Positions 54,506 through 64,000 of a DNA stretch of 64,000 nucleotides are shown piece after piece; the stretch's first letter is position 1, and each line of letters starts with the position of its first letter. Under the pieces are notes generated by a model, which made no database searches, was not told the origin of the DNA, and was given only the letters and a program-made list of their open reading frames with translations. This stretch comes from Ulva prolifera (Eukaryota; Chlorophyta; Ulvophyceae; Ulvales; Ulvaceae). Both the position numbers and the translations under genes were made by a program. The stretch is from positions 5,213,315 through 5,277,314 of the forward strand of contig CM041199.1 in the NCBI GenBank assembly GCA_023078555.1. Reading direction: 5' to 3'.

Positions 54506-56711
54506 TCACCGGGAGAGGACGCCACAGTCGATGATCGTGACTGGGGCAGCGGGCGTGCCAGCCTCCGAGGCCGCCTCAGCATCTGCACACAGCAGGTGCC
54601 TCGCGGAGACTTGCAGGGGTGTATTCCTGGAACGCGCTCTGGGCTCCCAGGCTCATGCATCATGCAGACACCCACATGTGGGGCCTCATAGCGGCATCCA
54701 CAGCGCAAGGAATCTGATGATGTGTTCAACACGGGGTTTCAACAGACATGCTCCGCTGGCGGCACCCCTGCTCGGCCTGGGTAGCGCCACTCATGTCTGG
54801 CGCACGCCACGGTCACACACAGGATGGGATATGCGCTGCGGCCAAGCAGCCCCTGATTGGAGCTGCACATGCATGCGCGCGACAATCAATTCGAACAAAC
54901 AAGCTCGACCGCACGCAACATCATACTCCGGCGTTCTCTTGACACGTCATGCAGACCCGCTGCCCCCGTCCGGCCAGTGGAATTGCAGATTGGGGATGCT
55001 GTACGTGTGACACCAGTGCAGCTGTGCAAGTGGCTGTGGTGTCTGGAAGGCCTCGCTGGGGCGGGAGCTGCACCTATCCGCTCGAGCACCTCGAGACCTT
55101 CTACGACCTTCCCGAGAACCACGTGCTTCCCTGCACACACCTCCGCTGCTGGTGAGACTCACTTCGTGATCACGCCAAGCAGGCGGCGCATCGAAGCATC
55201 GCCTGTGTTTGTTGCATCAATTGAACTTTAAAGCAACGGTGGCCCCTCGCCCTGGTGGCCGCACATGTGACCAGAGCCCAGCTGAGCGCTGTTGGGTGCG
55301 TTGCGGGTGCCATGCACTGACACCCGGCTGAGCAGTGCCCCCGATGGCCGGAACAAGCACGGTCTCAGAGGTCGGCGGCACAAGGTATGGTACGGCGCGA
55401 GGTCGGCGTCAGTGCGGCGCTGTCAACACATGCCAATTGCGCACAGACCCCCGGTGTGCGCTTGCACCCATACTTGATGCATGAAACGCCGGTGCATCGG
55501 CCGCGCCTCTGTGACCGCACACTCCACAAACACATGCACAGTGCCCTGGCTAGCCAATGCATCAACCGCGTCTCTGTGGCCCGCTGTGATGGTGCAGTGG
55601 CGTGGAGCTCAGGCTGTGTGTGTGTGCTCGGAGTCATCAGGGCGCTAGCGGCCGCGTGTACTCATGTGATCTACGGTCGATGCCAATCACGTGGATCACG
55701 CTGGCATGTGGCACCAACATCATGCCCATGAGCATGTCACAGAACCTGCGCCGTGTACCGGCTAGCACACGCATCAACCGCGCCTCAGTGACCCGCTGTG
55801 CTGGTGCGATTCCGCAGAGCACACCGTCGCACTGCGGCGCAGCCGCGAGCGTGAAGAAGAACTGGCTGCTGTTGGTGTTCTTGCCGGAGTTGGCCATCGA
55901 GAGGACGCCGGCGGCGGCGTGCGGCAGCTTGAGGGCGGGGCGCTCGTCGTTGAAGGTGCGGCCGTGGATGCTGTCGCCGCCGCTGCCGTCGCCCTTCACG
56001 ACGTCGCCGCCCTGGCAGCAGAACCCCCGCACGATGCGGTGGAAGCGGCAGCCCTGCACGGCAAGAGGAGTCTCGTGGGAGATATTCAGGCAGCTGGCGT
56101 GAACCGTCCGCCACACAGCGGTCGGCAACTCTTGCGTTGAGATTCCAGCGGTAATGGTGATATTACCGCTGTGACGAATACATCGACGATCGGGGCCGCT
56201 GCAATCGAGGAGCATGGCGCATGGAAGCTCGGCGTCGGCAGGGCAGGATCACCCCAAAAAACAGCAAGCAAACGGTTTCGGGGCAACAGGTCGAGCGCCT
56301 GAAGAGCTTGCTACATGCAGAGCGTCCGTGCTGGAGCTTGACGGAGGGTGTGCATGCGCATGGGGCGAATGCAGCTCACTCGAGTTTTCGACTTTCAGGG
56401 TGTTTTCGGTGCTCAAGTAGCACCAAAACCAAAAGGTGGGGCAGCGGCGGAGAGCGCGCCTTGTAGTGCAGGGGCTTCTTGCTCGCCTTGCCGACACCGC
56501 GCTCGCCGGTGCATAGGCACAGGAAGTTCTCTGCGGCCCGGGGGCAGACGTCCCGGAAGACCTCGACGACGATGCGGCCCGCGACTGCGCTGCCGGGGTC
56601 CTCAAACACAAGCGTGCCCCGGGCCACCCACTCCGGGTTGCTGCTGAAGGCGTCCGCGAGCGTCTCCTGGTCGTCTGGGCTGACTGCTGTGACGTCTGCC
56701 GGCAGGCCGTA
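54506..56711 (-). CDS. Cyclophilin-type peptidyl-prolyl isomerase, 5' partial
   Basis: Exons 56460-56711, 55825-56053, 55074-55130 and 54506-54582 (TGA), phases 0, 1, 1; at least 204 residues. The cyclophilin core is complete: [41 protein letters not shown] across the first join, [59 protein letters not shown] across the second, and [12 protein letters not shown] at the end. The active-site Arg, Phe and Gln (FHR, QGGD) and the His of KHVV are present. The usual Met before Gln is Cys, and the Trp of many cyclophilins is absent before DGKHV. About 28 residues precede the domain ([15 protein letters not shown]...) after a CTGCAG acceptor, so at least one upstream exon is missing. Intron 1 starts GC, not GT. 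Role: prolyl isomerisation in protein folding; compartment unknown. Confidence 0.85.
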
Positions 56712-57854
56712 CTGCAGATGTGGAGATCTGGTTGGGAAGACTGTGATTGAGTGGTGACATGGGGTAGACAGTGAGCTGTACGGTCAACAGTGATGCCCCA
56801 GATCGTCTGTCATGGATGATGTGGGGCAATGCGCCAGCCGTGCTGACAGGACGTTGGAACAGCCAGCTGACACATGAGCTTGTTGCGGCGTCGGTGATTG
56901 CAGGACAAGGCTGAGGGCTGGAGCAGAGAGCTCAGTCTGGGCAACAGCTGCAGCACATGGCAGCAGAGCGACTGAAGACATGGCACCAATGTGACCGGTG
57001 GGAATGAGCGGACCATAGGTCCGAACTTTGCGCAGAAGTCTTGCGAAACTTCAAAGTCCTGCTGGCGTTGAGCGTGCGCCGCGAGGTCGCCTATGCCAAT
57101 GTCCAGGAACGCGGTGGGTCTGCATGCGGCACTCGTGAATGCGGATATGTAAACAATCCGATTCGGTTATCGTGTACGACAGCATATCTACAGAGAGCGC
57201 ACAGTAGATCACCTGTTCGCCATCGCGTATGCTGGGCCGGTCAAGAGCTGCACAGATCAGCAGGTCCGGTCGCGGGCGCGAGATACTTGCACAACAGCTC
57301 CGCTTTCTATAGATAGACAGCAGCTATAGCTATTTGGACTGTCAAGCGTCAACTTCTGCAGAGCGTGCCGTGTACAGGTTCTGATACGCTTGCAGCAGCA
57401 GTGCTCGGCTCATAAATGTCAACTGCTAAAAGAGCGCGCGTAACGAACGCTTGTGAGTACAGACAAGACGGTGACAGCTAATCTGCACTACTTCACACAT
57501 CGGGCTTGCCCTGCATAATCTGGACTTCCTGTATACAGCCGTGCAGTGTACAGGTGTGCAGCTGCCGCTGCTCGGCATCGTGGCTTAGGCTGAATTAGTG
57601 CTCACTATCGTGATGTGGGGCACACAGCGCGCTGAAATTGAACGAACACAACATCAGAGACATAGCGAGAATAGTCGCTGGCAGATAGACAGTTGCACAT
57701 TATCTGTCGTCGAGATGTTCATGTTGTTATCTGCGATCGCTGGTCATTTTGGCGCGCTTGCGATCGGGCGAAACTGATCCACACTTCTCAGACCTGAGTA
57801 AACACTGTGATTCAATGGCTGTGAATGTTCAATAGAAGCGGCTCAGATCCGCTG
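56712..57854. other. 5' flank of cyclophilin, no gene seen
   Basis: Should hold the missing first cyclophilin exon. Minus-strand frames at 56784-57016 are possible, but none joins in phase with a recognisable sequence. The region 57300-57850 is lower in GC and looks non-coding. Confidence 0.4.
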
Positions 57855-58124
57855 CTAGTGCTTGAGGCATTCGCGCTGGTCGCAGCATGCCTCGCGGGCT
57901 GCCCCAGTCACTAGGGAAGCAGAATACTGTCCTTCCACCTCTTGCCCTTCAGTGCTCAGTAGAGTACCTTTTTCAATATCAGGTAGGCCGAGCTCATCGT
58001 AGATAGCATTGAGTAGTGCCCCCACCTGGCGCGTTCTGTTCGAAACACTCTGCAGCACGGTGGCATGGTAGTCACTGAGGGCCTCATCTATCACATCATG
58101 GCCCTCACTGAGTTGCCATGACAC
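57855..58124 (-). CDS. Small hypothetical ORF
   Basis: An 89-codon minus-strand open frame, MSWQLSEGHDVIDEALSDY..., divergent from the exonuclease gene that follows. Composition looks protein-like (mixed charged and aliphatic residues, LLNAIYDELGLPDIEKG) and lacks the Ala/Arg bias of shadow frames here. A donor-like GTACTC follows GAAAAAG inside it, so it may be one exon of a spliced gene. No family recognised. Confidence 0.3.
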   Translation of the reverse strand: MSWQLSEGHDVIDEALSDYHATVLQSVSNRTRQVGALLNAIYDELGLPDIEKGTLLSTEGQEVEGQYSASLVTGAAREACCDQRECLKH

Positions 58125-58187
58125 CTACTAGTGTAGTGTTGGCTACAAATCATATGTTGTTGTGAGGTACCAAGCCCCATTGTGCAG

Positions 58188-59958
58188 ACGATCGAAGAGG
58201 CTTGCCAAAGCCTCCTTGACAGTCATGTCGACATGGTGGGCTTCGATATGGAATGGTGGACACAATTCAAGACTGGTGTTGCGCCAAGAGAGGTTGCCTT
58301 GATTCAGCTGTGTTATGATAGGCCGCAGCAAGAGAATGCCCAGCGCAATGCTCTACACAACGCCCAACTGATTGAGGGCGAAGCAGCCTCAGCAGAAGGC
58401 TGGCCGCTACAAAGCCGTCGCATTGCAGAGAATGCGACAGAACAATCAACTTCTGGCCTGCAGCCTCCCTGCAAGCGGTCCTGCTCAGCCTCAAGGGCTG
58501 ACAAGGTCGATGTGGTCAACAGTCACCCGCATAAGCCACAGTGCCACTGCCTCCTGCTTCACATATCCCGGACTGGTGCGACAAAACGAAGCAGCTCCTC
58601 ACCATGTTCATGTCACTCCATGTCCCCGCAGCGAGTGTTCGTTGCACTGCTGCTTGCTGCCCCCCGGGGGGGCTCTGCAGCCCGGGTATTGTTTGGCATC
58701 TCAAGCTTGACTCCTGCCTCAGGCTCCCCATGTAGCTAATCATCAGCAAACCTTTGATGCTGCTGATTAGTCAGGCTGTGCAAGCATCAAATTTGCCGTC
58801 TCGGCTGAATCCCCAGCTGAAGCTCAAGTGGGGCTTGCAACATCAACCGTGTGCATGCACCACGGTGACGCTTCTGAGATGTCACGTTGACTACCGTAGG
58901 CAGATCAGGAGTAATTTGAGCCTCTCGCTCCATACAGTGGTGTTCCGGTTCCTTCCAGTGTTGCCCTTGAGCTCACACAGGCCTCTTGACTGTTCTCATC
59001 CCTGCTACACTTGCTTCTTCGTCTCAGCTGGCCCACATGGTCCGACTGCTGCCAGGCCGAATACACCACCTACATGTCTCATGTGACGGTATATTGTAGT
59101 GGCGTAGTCCTGCCTGCTTCAGCGAGAAGAGAAGAGAAGCGCATGTGAACCATGTGCTCACGTAGCATAGGGGGGGGGGGGTCGGGTCCGGGCATTTGCT
59201 CCCGACAGCAGCGATCCAACGCCGATCTCCACTGTCATCCGCAGATTTGATGTGGAAGATATGCAGCATAAATCACAATGACATCACGCGCACGGTCACG
59301 ATCACGAGCAACCAACAAATATCCCACCAAGCACACGCCAGCTTGACCAGGTCGAATCTCCGCCGGCATCGCCGTAGCCCAGCTATCGCACGCCACCTTA
59401 CATAATCCTGTCCCCCCGTCCCGTCCTGCGACAAACCCACTCATCCCTCGCACACACACACACACACACACACACTACGCATCCGCACGGCTCAGCATAA
59501 CTGCCCATGCTGCGTGCTGTGCAGGCGTGCCGCCCGCGCTGCGAGAGGTCCTCGAGAGCGGCGCGATCGCCAAGGCCGGCGTCGGCATTCACGGCGACAC
59601 TGAGAAGCTGGCCCTCGACCACGGCGTGCGGCTGCGCGGCACGCTCGACATCGGCGCGGAGCTGAACGGCCGCGTGCAGCCGCAGGGCTGCGAGCTGGTG
59701 GAGCGCACGGCGTTCACGCTCGCCGACGCCGTGGCGCGCCTGCTGCGCGCCGCGCTGCCCAAGCCGCAGCGCCTGCGCTGCAGCAACTGGGAGGCCGCGC
59801 CGCTGAGCGGCGAGCAGCGGCGGTACGCGGCGCTCGACGCGCTCGCGTCGCTGCGCTGCGCGCAGGCCGCGCTGCGGCTGCCGCGGCGCACGCGGGGGCC
59901 GCTGCTCGACGTGGGGCCGCCGCCGTGGCAGGCGTCGCATGCGCTCGAGGGCGCGTGA
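58188..59958 (+). CDS. WRN-like 3'-5' exonuclease (DEDDy), 5' partial
   Basis: Exons 58188-58575 and 59525-59958 (TGA), joined in phase 1; at least 273 residues. It is a DnaQ-like 3'-5' exonuclease of the Werner exonuclease type. Motif I is GFDMEW (Asp, Glu); the join gives LLLHISRTG-VPPALREVLE; motif II is VGIHGDTEKL (Asp); motif III is YAALDA (Tyr and Asp, spacing of the DEDDy class). There is no helicase domain, so it resembles the stand-alone plant/animal WRN exonucleases. About 70 residues of low-complexity sequence lie between CYDRP and CHCLLLHI; they could be an insertion or a missed intron. The exon begins after a TTGTGCAG acceptor, so an N-terminal exon is missing. Likely role: DNA end trimming in repair or recombination. 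Confidence 0.85.
59451..59475. repeat. (CA)n microsatellite
   Basis: About 12 CA units, intronic, 50 bp upstream of exon 2 of the exonuclease. Confidence 0.9.
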
Positions 59959-61495
59959 GGTCGCAGGCGGCCAGGTTTGCGGGGACGAGGCTGGTGCTGG
60001 TGCCATGCCAACCCCCTGGACGTGCACCGGTGGTGGACGCTCCCTGCGAAACGTGGAAATGCTGGGAGAACGTCGCATGTGTTCTGAAGTATCGATATCT
60101 TGGCGGCTGTGGGAGGGGGGGGGGGGTAATGGGGTGGCTGCCTCGGCCTGGTATGCAGCCCTGTCAGCGGCACACATGTGTGTACCCGCGGATGGCCTTT
60201 GTTTTGTTGGCGCCGGCCGGCTTCCACGAGAGCTCGAGGAGAGGTCGGCCACACAGTGCTGCTGTGTTTGTTGATGTAGAGTCCCACGGTGGGAGATACA
60301 AGACGAGAACAAGATAATCAGATAGTGGTGGAGTCGGCATCTTCTGCAGGACGGATCGGGCGGTTGGCAAGTGGGGTGCTCAGCTGCAGCGGGGGGCTTG
60401 GAGGGGGGGTCTGCTGCCCAGATATAGCCGTGCTGCGATGTGTCTGCTTCGTGTCTGCTGACGTTGTGTGTCGAATCTGCTCCATGAGAGTGGTACCACA
60501 ACATGAAGTGTTGATCAGACATAGCTGACAAGCATGCAGAATACCACACACACCCTCCTCAGAAAGCCACGTCTGAGTCCTGGCTTTCAAGGATCACAAG
60601 TTCATGCTGATCGATCAGTGTTAAGGGTCCAGTGGTATAGCGGCCATATCACTGGATAGCCATTATCAGCGTGTTGGTGAGCAGGTCTCAGCCAAACTGC
60701 ATGACCCACATATCAATGCATCGCCTGCTGGGGGGGGGGTGCTTGGCTCTTGCACATGTTGCCACACCCATGGTTGCCGTCCATGTACATCGCAGTCCTA
60801 TAAGATATTCTACAATCTCACACAGCCATAGTCCACCAAACTACCGGCTATTCTGCTCCTTGCAATGTACAGGATGGTATTTAATATAGCATGCTCCGCA
60901 GCACAGATACTTGCAGGCGTGCAGAGCAATTGCGTATGTGGCCATGGCCTGTATCTTTGCCGCCATTTGCCAGCCCCGTGTAGTGTACGTGAGTGCGACA
61001 CGAATGCCAGGCCATCAGTTCCGACTTTTTGAAATGCAGTTGAAAATAGCCATAGATTGCCAGGCTGGCTGGCTGGCTGGAGGTATTGTTGGGCATGCTG
61101 CTGCCTGCTTGGCTGTAGTGTCAATCTATCACCGGATTGGCAGTCTCGGGACAGCTGAGATGATCACACGGCGAGATGAGTGACGACCGACGAAGACGGG
61201 ATAACACATGTCAGCTCTCGGATATGAACATGCCCTCGAGGAAGCTTGAGCTGGGGGTGGCAGTGACAAGCTGATCTGCACGATCACTCGAATCGACACG
61301 CTCTAATCGACATCCCCACACACCACCAAGGAGTAACGGCTATTGTGAAACCTCTCTCGAGGTGTGTGCACACAGGGTTGCGCATGCACCGTTACATAGC
61401 CACCAGAAGCCCACATACATTCTGGACAGAATCAGACAATTACATAAGGATGTAAAGGCTGGCTGAAGAGAGCACGCATGGAGCAGCAAATGTCA
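59959..61495. other. Intergenic between converging genes
   Basis: No gene recognised. Simple runs include G runs near 60115 and 60735 and a short GGCT repeat near 61065. Confidence 0.5.
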
Positions 61496-63961
61496 TTACG
61501 CACGCTGCCCCGCACCCAGTCCACAGATGGGCAGTGGCCGCCGATGTGGTGTCAGGGGGCGCGACCATGACACTGCGACTCTGGATGTCACCGCCGTCGT
61601 CGCCTGAGGGGGCATCAGCGCCGTGGCCGCCCAGGGGGGCATCAGCGGCGCCTGCGCCAGCGCCGCCTTGGACACCGAGCGCAAAGCTAAATGCCTCTCG
61701 GCCACTGTGGTACGTGAGGGCGGGCGAGCGACGAGCGCGTTGACAGGCGCCGCGCCGTCAAACTCATCATCAAAGTCACGCGTGAACTTGAGTACCGTGC
61801 TGCTCCCATCGCGCACAACCTCCACCTGCACGCCGCTCCGGCCTGTCACAGCATGCACAGCACAGCGAGCACACACGTGACTGATCATATGCCACAGCAC
61901 AACACGCATGTGCGTGGGGGCCAGGGCGTACGTTGTAGACGGTGAAGGGGGACTCTTGAGAGGGGCGGCGGCTGCAGCGCCGGTGGTGATGGCGGACAGC
62001 ACTTCGACGACACCTGCGTCGCTCTTGGCACCGAGGGAGTACACTCCGGCCTCGCCGTCAGAGGCACTGGAAGTGGCAATGACAGCGGAAGAGCCGACCA
62101 TCTGGGTGGGGCTGCCAGGATCGGCAAACGCAAACGCGACATACGTGTCTGCCGGCGTTTCGACTGCAATTGTCGCAGAGGTGTCTGCACGCATCATCCT
62201 GCCTTGCTTGCTTTGTCCTTGTAACACATAGCACCCTCCATCTCAGGTAGGTTCACTCTGCTCGAGGCTGTTCTGAGATCCGGTGCGCGCCCTTCTCAGA
62301 GACAAGGGTGCCACGCCATCTGCGCAGCGCACAGCACAGTGCACAGGATGCGCAGCACATAGCAAGTTCAGCGCATCTCTGGCAGCGACGGGGTTGTAGT
62401 GCACGATCGCCTGGCCGCCGAGGCGTGTGATCGAGCAGGAGAAGCCCTTCTGCGTGGAGGGATCGCATGCACCGCCCTCCTCCTCAATCTCAAAGAGGTT
62501 GACACTGGTGGACAGGGAGCCGCGGCCGTCGTACGACACGCCGATGCCGCCGCCGTGGAACTTGAGGACGTCCTCCTTGTAGAAGTCCGTGTTGGAGATG
62601 GCGCCGGCAGGCAGGATCTCGAGGGAGGAGTCGGGCACGTGCGTCGCGGCCGTGGTGAGCTGGCCGTAAGCAAAGATCATGTGGTACGTCTGGTCTTCGG
62701 ACAGGCAGACGTCGGTCGCCTTGTTCGCGTCCGCCGACTTGTTCTCGCGCACGTACTTGATGTACGTCTTGCCCTCTACCTGGACACCTGCACGGCGGGG
62801 GAGGTGAGCAGTCAGAACCCTACGGAGCGGTACAGGACACGTCGAATGGTCAGCACCGGCACATACGGAAGCAACAAGTGGGCGCCGCAACCGGCAATGC
62901 ACATAGCACAACCAACCATATACACGGACAACACACAGCGCATAGCAAGGCCGCGGGTGGGGCTGTTGAGAGCAGAAGCAGGGGCCGGCGGCGCACCGAT
63001 GGCATCGACGATATTGTCAGAGCCGCAGGTGCCGGCCTCGCAGAAGACGGCGTCCGGCAGAGGCTTGGCACGCGACGGTGTGAACATGTCAACGACGCGG
63101 AAGTACTGCACGCCGTCCACCTCCCGTGCCGCGGCAAACACGACGTCCTGGTTGACCATCGAATGCGCGGTGGCGCCGGCCGGGGTCGTCGGGTAGCCGT
63201 CGCACGGGCCGCCGGAGACAGCGCCGGCGATCGGGTCCGCCGGCATCACAATCGCGCCAGAGTATGCCTCGATCTTCACGTCCTTGGCGCCACCGCTGTC
63301 GCCCTCGCCCTCCACGGCGGGCGTCTCGGCGCCGGCCGCAGGCACGGTGGGGGGTTCACCAGCTCCGGCGGCGTTGAGGAGCATGCGGCGGACAGTCAGG
63401 CGGTGTGCGCCCGGGGCGGCCTCCGCCTCCACTGCCGGCATGCTGAGCACGCGGCGGCGGCTTGTCGGTGCGCCCTCTGCGGTTGGGGCTGCAGCGGTAG
63501 CTTCGCCCTCAGCAGGAGCGTCGCCTTCAGCGGTCGCGCCACCGCCGGCGGCGGCGGCGGCGGCGGCGGCAGCCTCGGCGGCGTTGACGACCCATCCCAC
63601 CCCGAGGGCCCCGGGGGTGAACATGTCAGCAGCAGCAACAGCACAGCACGCCGACAGCGCAGCACAGACAGTGTTACTACCACTGTCCTGACCCTCAGCC
63701 GCAGCACCCCCGTCCTCCGCCGCAGGCGCAGGGCCATCCTCCGCGAGAGCGCGCATGAACAGGCGCCGGCGGCCTCCTTCACTGGCAGCCTCTGGCTCAG
63801 CTGTAGGCACCGCCACTGATGCGCCAGCGCGAGCACTGGGTGCTGCAGCCTCTGCAGCAGGCTCTGCGAGGGCACCCTCTCCCGCCACGGGAGCACTTTC
63901 TCCCGCTGCGGGGGCGCCTTCAGCCGCTGCGGGAGCGCCGGCGGCGGCGGGGGCTGCAGCC
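61496..63961 (-). CDS. DOMON-domain secreted or membrane protein, partial at window end
   Basis: Exons 62997-63961 (opens after a TGTGCAG acceptor, so more lies beyond the window), 62359-62787, 62184 down to about 61935, and 61842 down to a stop at 61496 or further splicing. The first two joins match in phase 1. The N-terminal 190 residues are Ala/Glu/Pro-rich with three RR(R/M)-Leu type motifs (GRRRLFMRA, SRRRVLSMPA, VRRMLLNAA). A Cys-containing region follows (PCDGYPTTPAGATAHSMVNQ, FCEAGTCGSDN), continued by VQVEGKTYIKYVREN. The third exon is DOMON-like (ATIAVETPADTYVAFAFADP, MVGSSAVIA, GVYSLGAKS) and the fourth supplies the usual end (VEVVRDGSSTVLKFTRDFDD). DOMON domains bind haem or sugar and often precede cytochrome b561 domains; none is visible here. 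The join between exons 3 and 4 could not be fixed. Confidence 0.6.
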
Positions 63962-64000
63962 CTGCACACTCTCTCGCTATGTCAGCCGATACGCATGCAT

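Noticed and set aside
60624-60680. tRNA-like start (GGTCCAGTGGTATAGCGGCC)
   Set aside because: No anticodon arm or TpsiC arm with a matching acceptor strand follows; the similarity stops after the D-arm-like part.
62399-63819. Long plus-strand open frames opposite the DOMON gene
   Set aside because: They are Gly/Arg/Ala-rich reverse readings of the coding exons with no motif; splice-consistent coding evidence is on the minus strand.

Overview
This is a window of a GC-rich, intron-dense nuclear genome, most likely of a green alga (Chlorophyta; the lineage within it cannot be fixed from this sequence). Reasons: a plastid-type ribosomal protein L1 gene carrying a transit-peptide-like N terminus and introns, an intron-rich SMC5, a cyclophilin and a WRN-type exonuclease split by introns, large LRR gene families, and low-complexity Ala/Gly/Pro-rich protein tracts. 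All genes were modelled by eye from conserved residues plus matching splice phases. Introns mostly start GTG (very often GTGCGC/GTGCGT) and end TGCAG.

Layout. 0-0.7 kb: last exon of SMC5 (+). 1-15 kb: a tandem array of one LRR family, with two full-length copies (2165-5267 and 8071-11476), a gutted pseudogene (12919-13400) and a short scrap (about 14640-14760). Each unit carries an antisense ORF remnant upstream, and remarkable palindromes lie at the damaged copies. 16-17.4 kb: plastid ribosomal protein L1 (+). 17.9-20.3 kb: an unrecognised multi-spanning membrane protein (+). 23.4-29.8 kb: a nine-exon secreted nuclease with a lamin-tail domain followed by an endonuclease/exonuclease/phosphatase domain (-). 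32.2-33.6 kb: a conserved-looking unknown protein (-). 35.3-35.9 kb: a small two-exon membrane protein (-). 36.5-39.9 kb: a pair of related Cys-containing antisense ORFs and a decayed F-box-like/LRR pseudogene (-). 39.8-43.6 kb: a five-exon TPR protein (+). 44.8-48.0 and 50.3-53.4 kb: a second tandem LRR pair, the second copy with an in-frame TAG. 54.5-56.7 kb: a cyclophilin (-). 58.2-60.0 kb: a WRN-like 3'-5' exonuclease (+). 61.5-64 kb: a DOMON-domain protein running off the window end (-).

Two things stand out. First, both LRR families look like single-chain fusions of a SKP1/BTB-like module, an F-box-like helix and a long LRR array, with phase-0 introns at the same module borders, as if the adaptor and receptor parts of an SCF ubiquitin ligase had been joined and then tandemly amplified. 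Second, 13-50 bp scraps sharing one fixed end, flanked in three cases by perfect 12-15 bp direct repeats, are scattered at 30.7 and 48-50 kb. They look like extremely 5'-truncated insertions of a non-LTR retrotransposon. A further dispersed repeat with a (TTTAC)n tail looks SINE-like and has empty-site comparisons inside the array.
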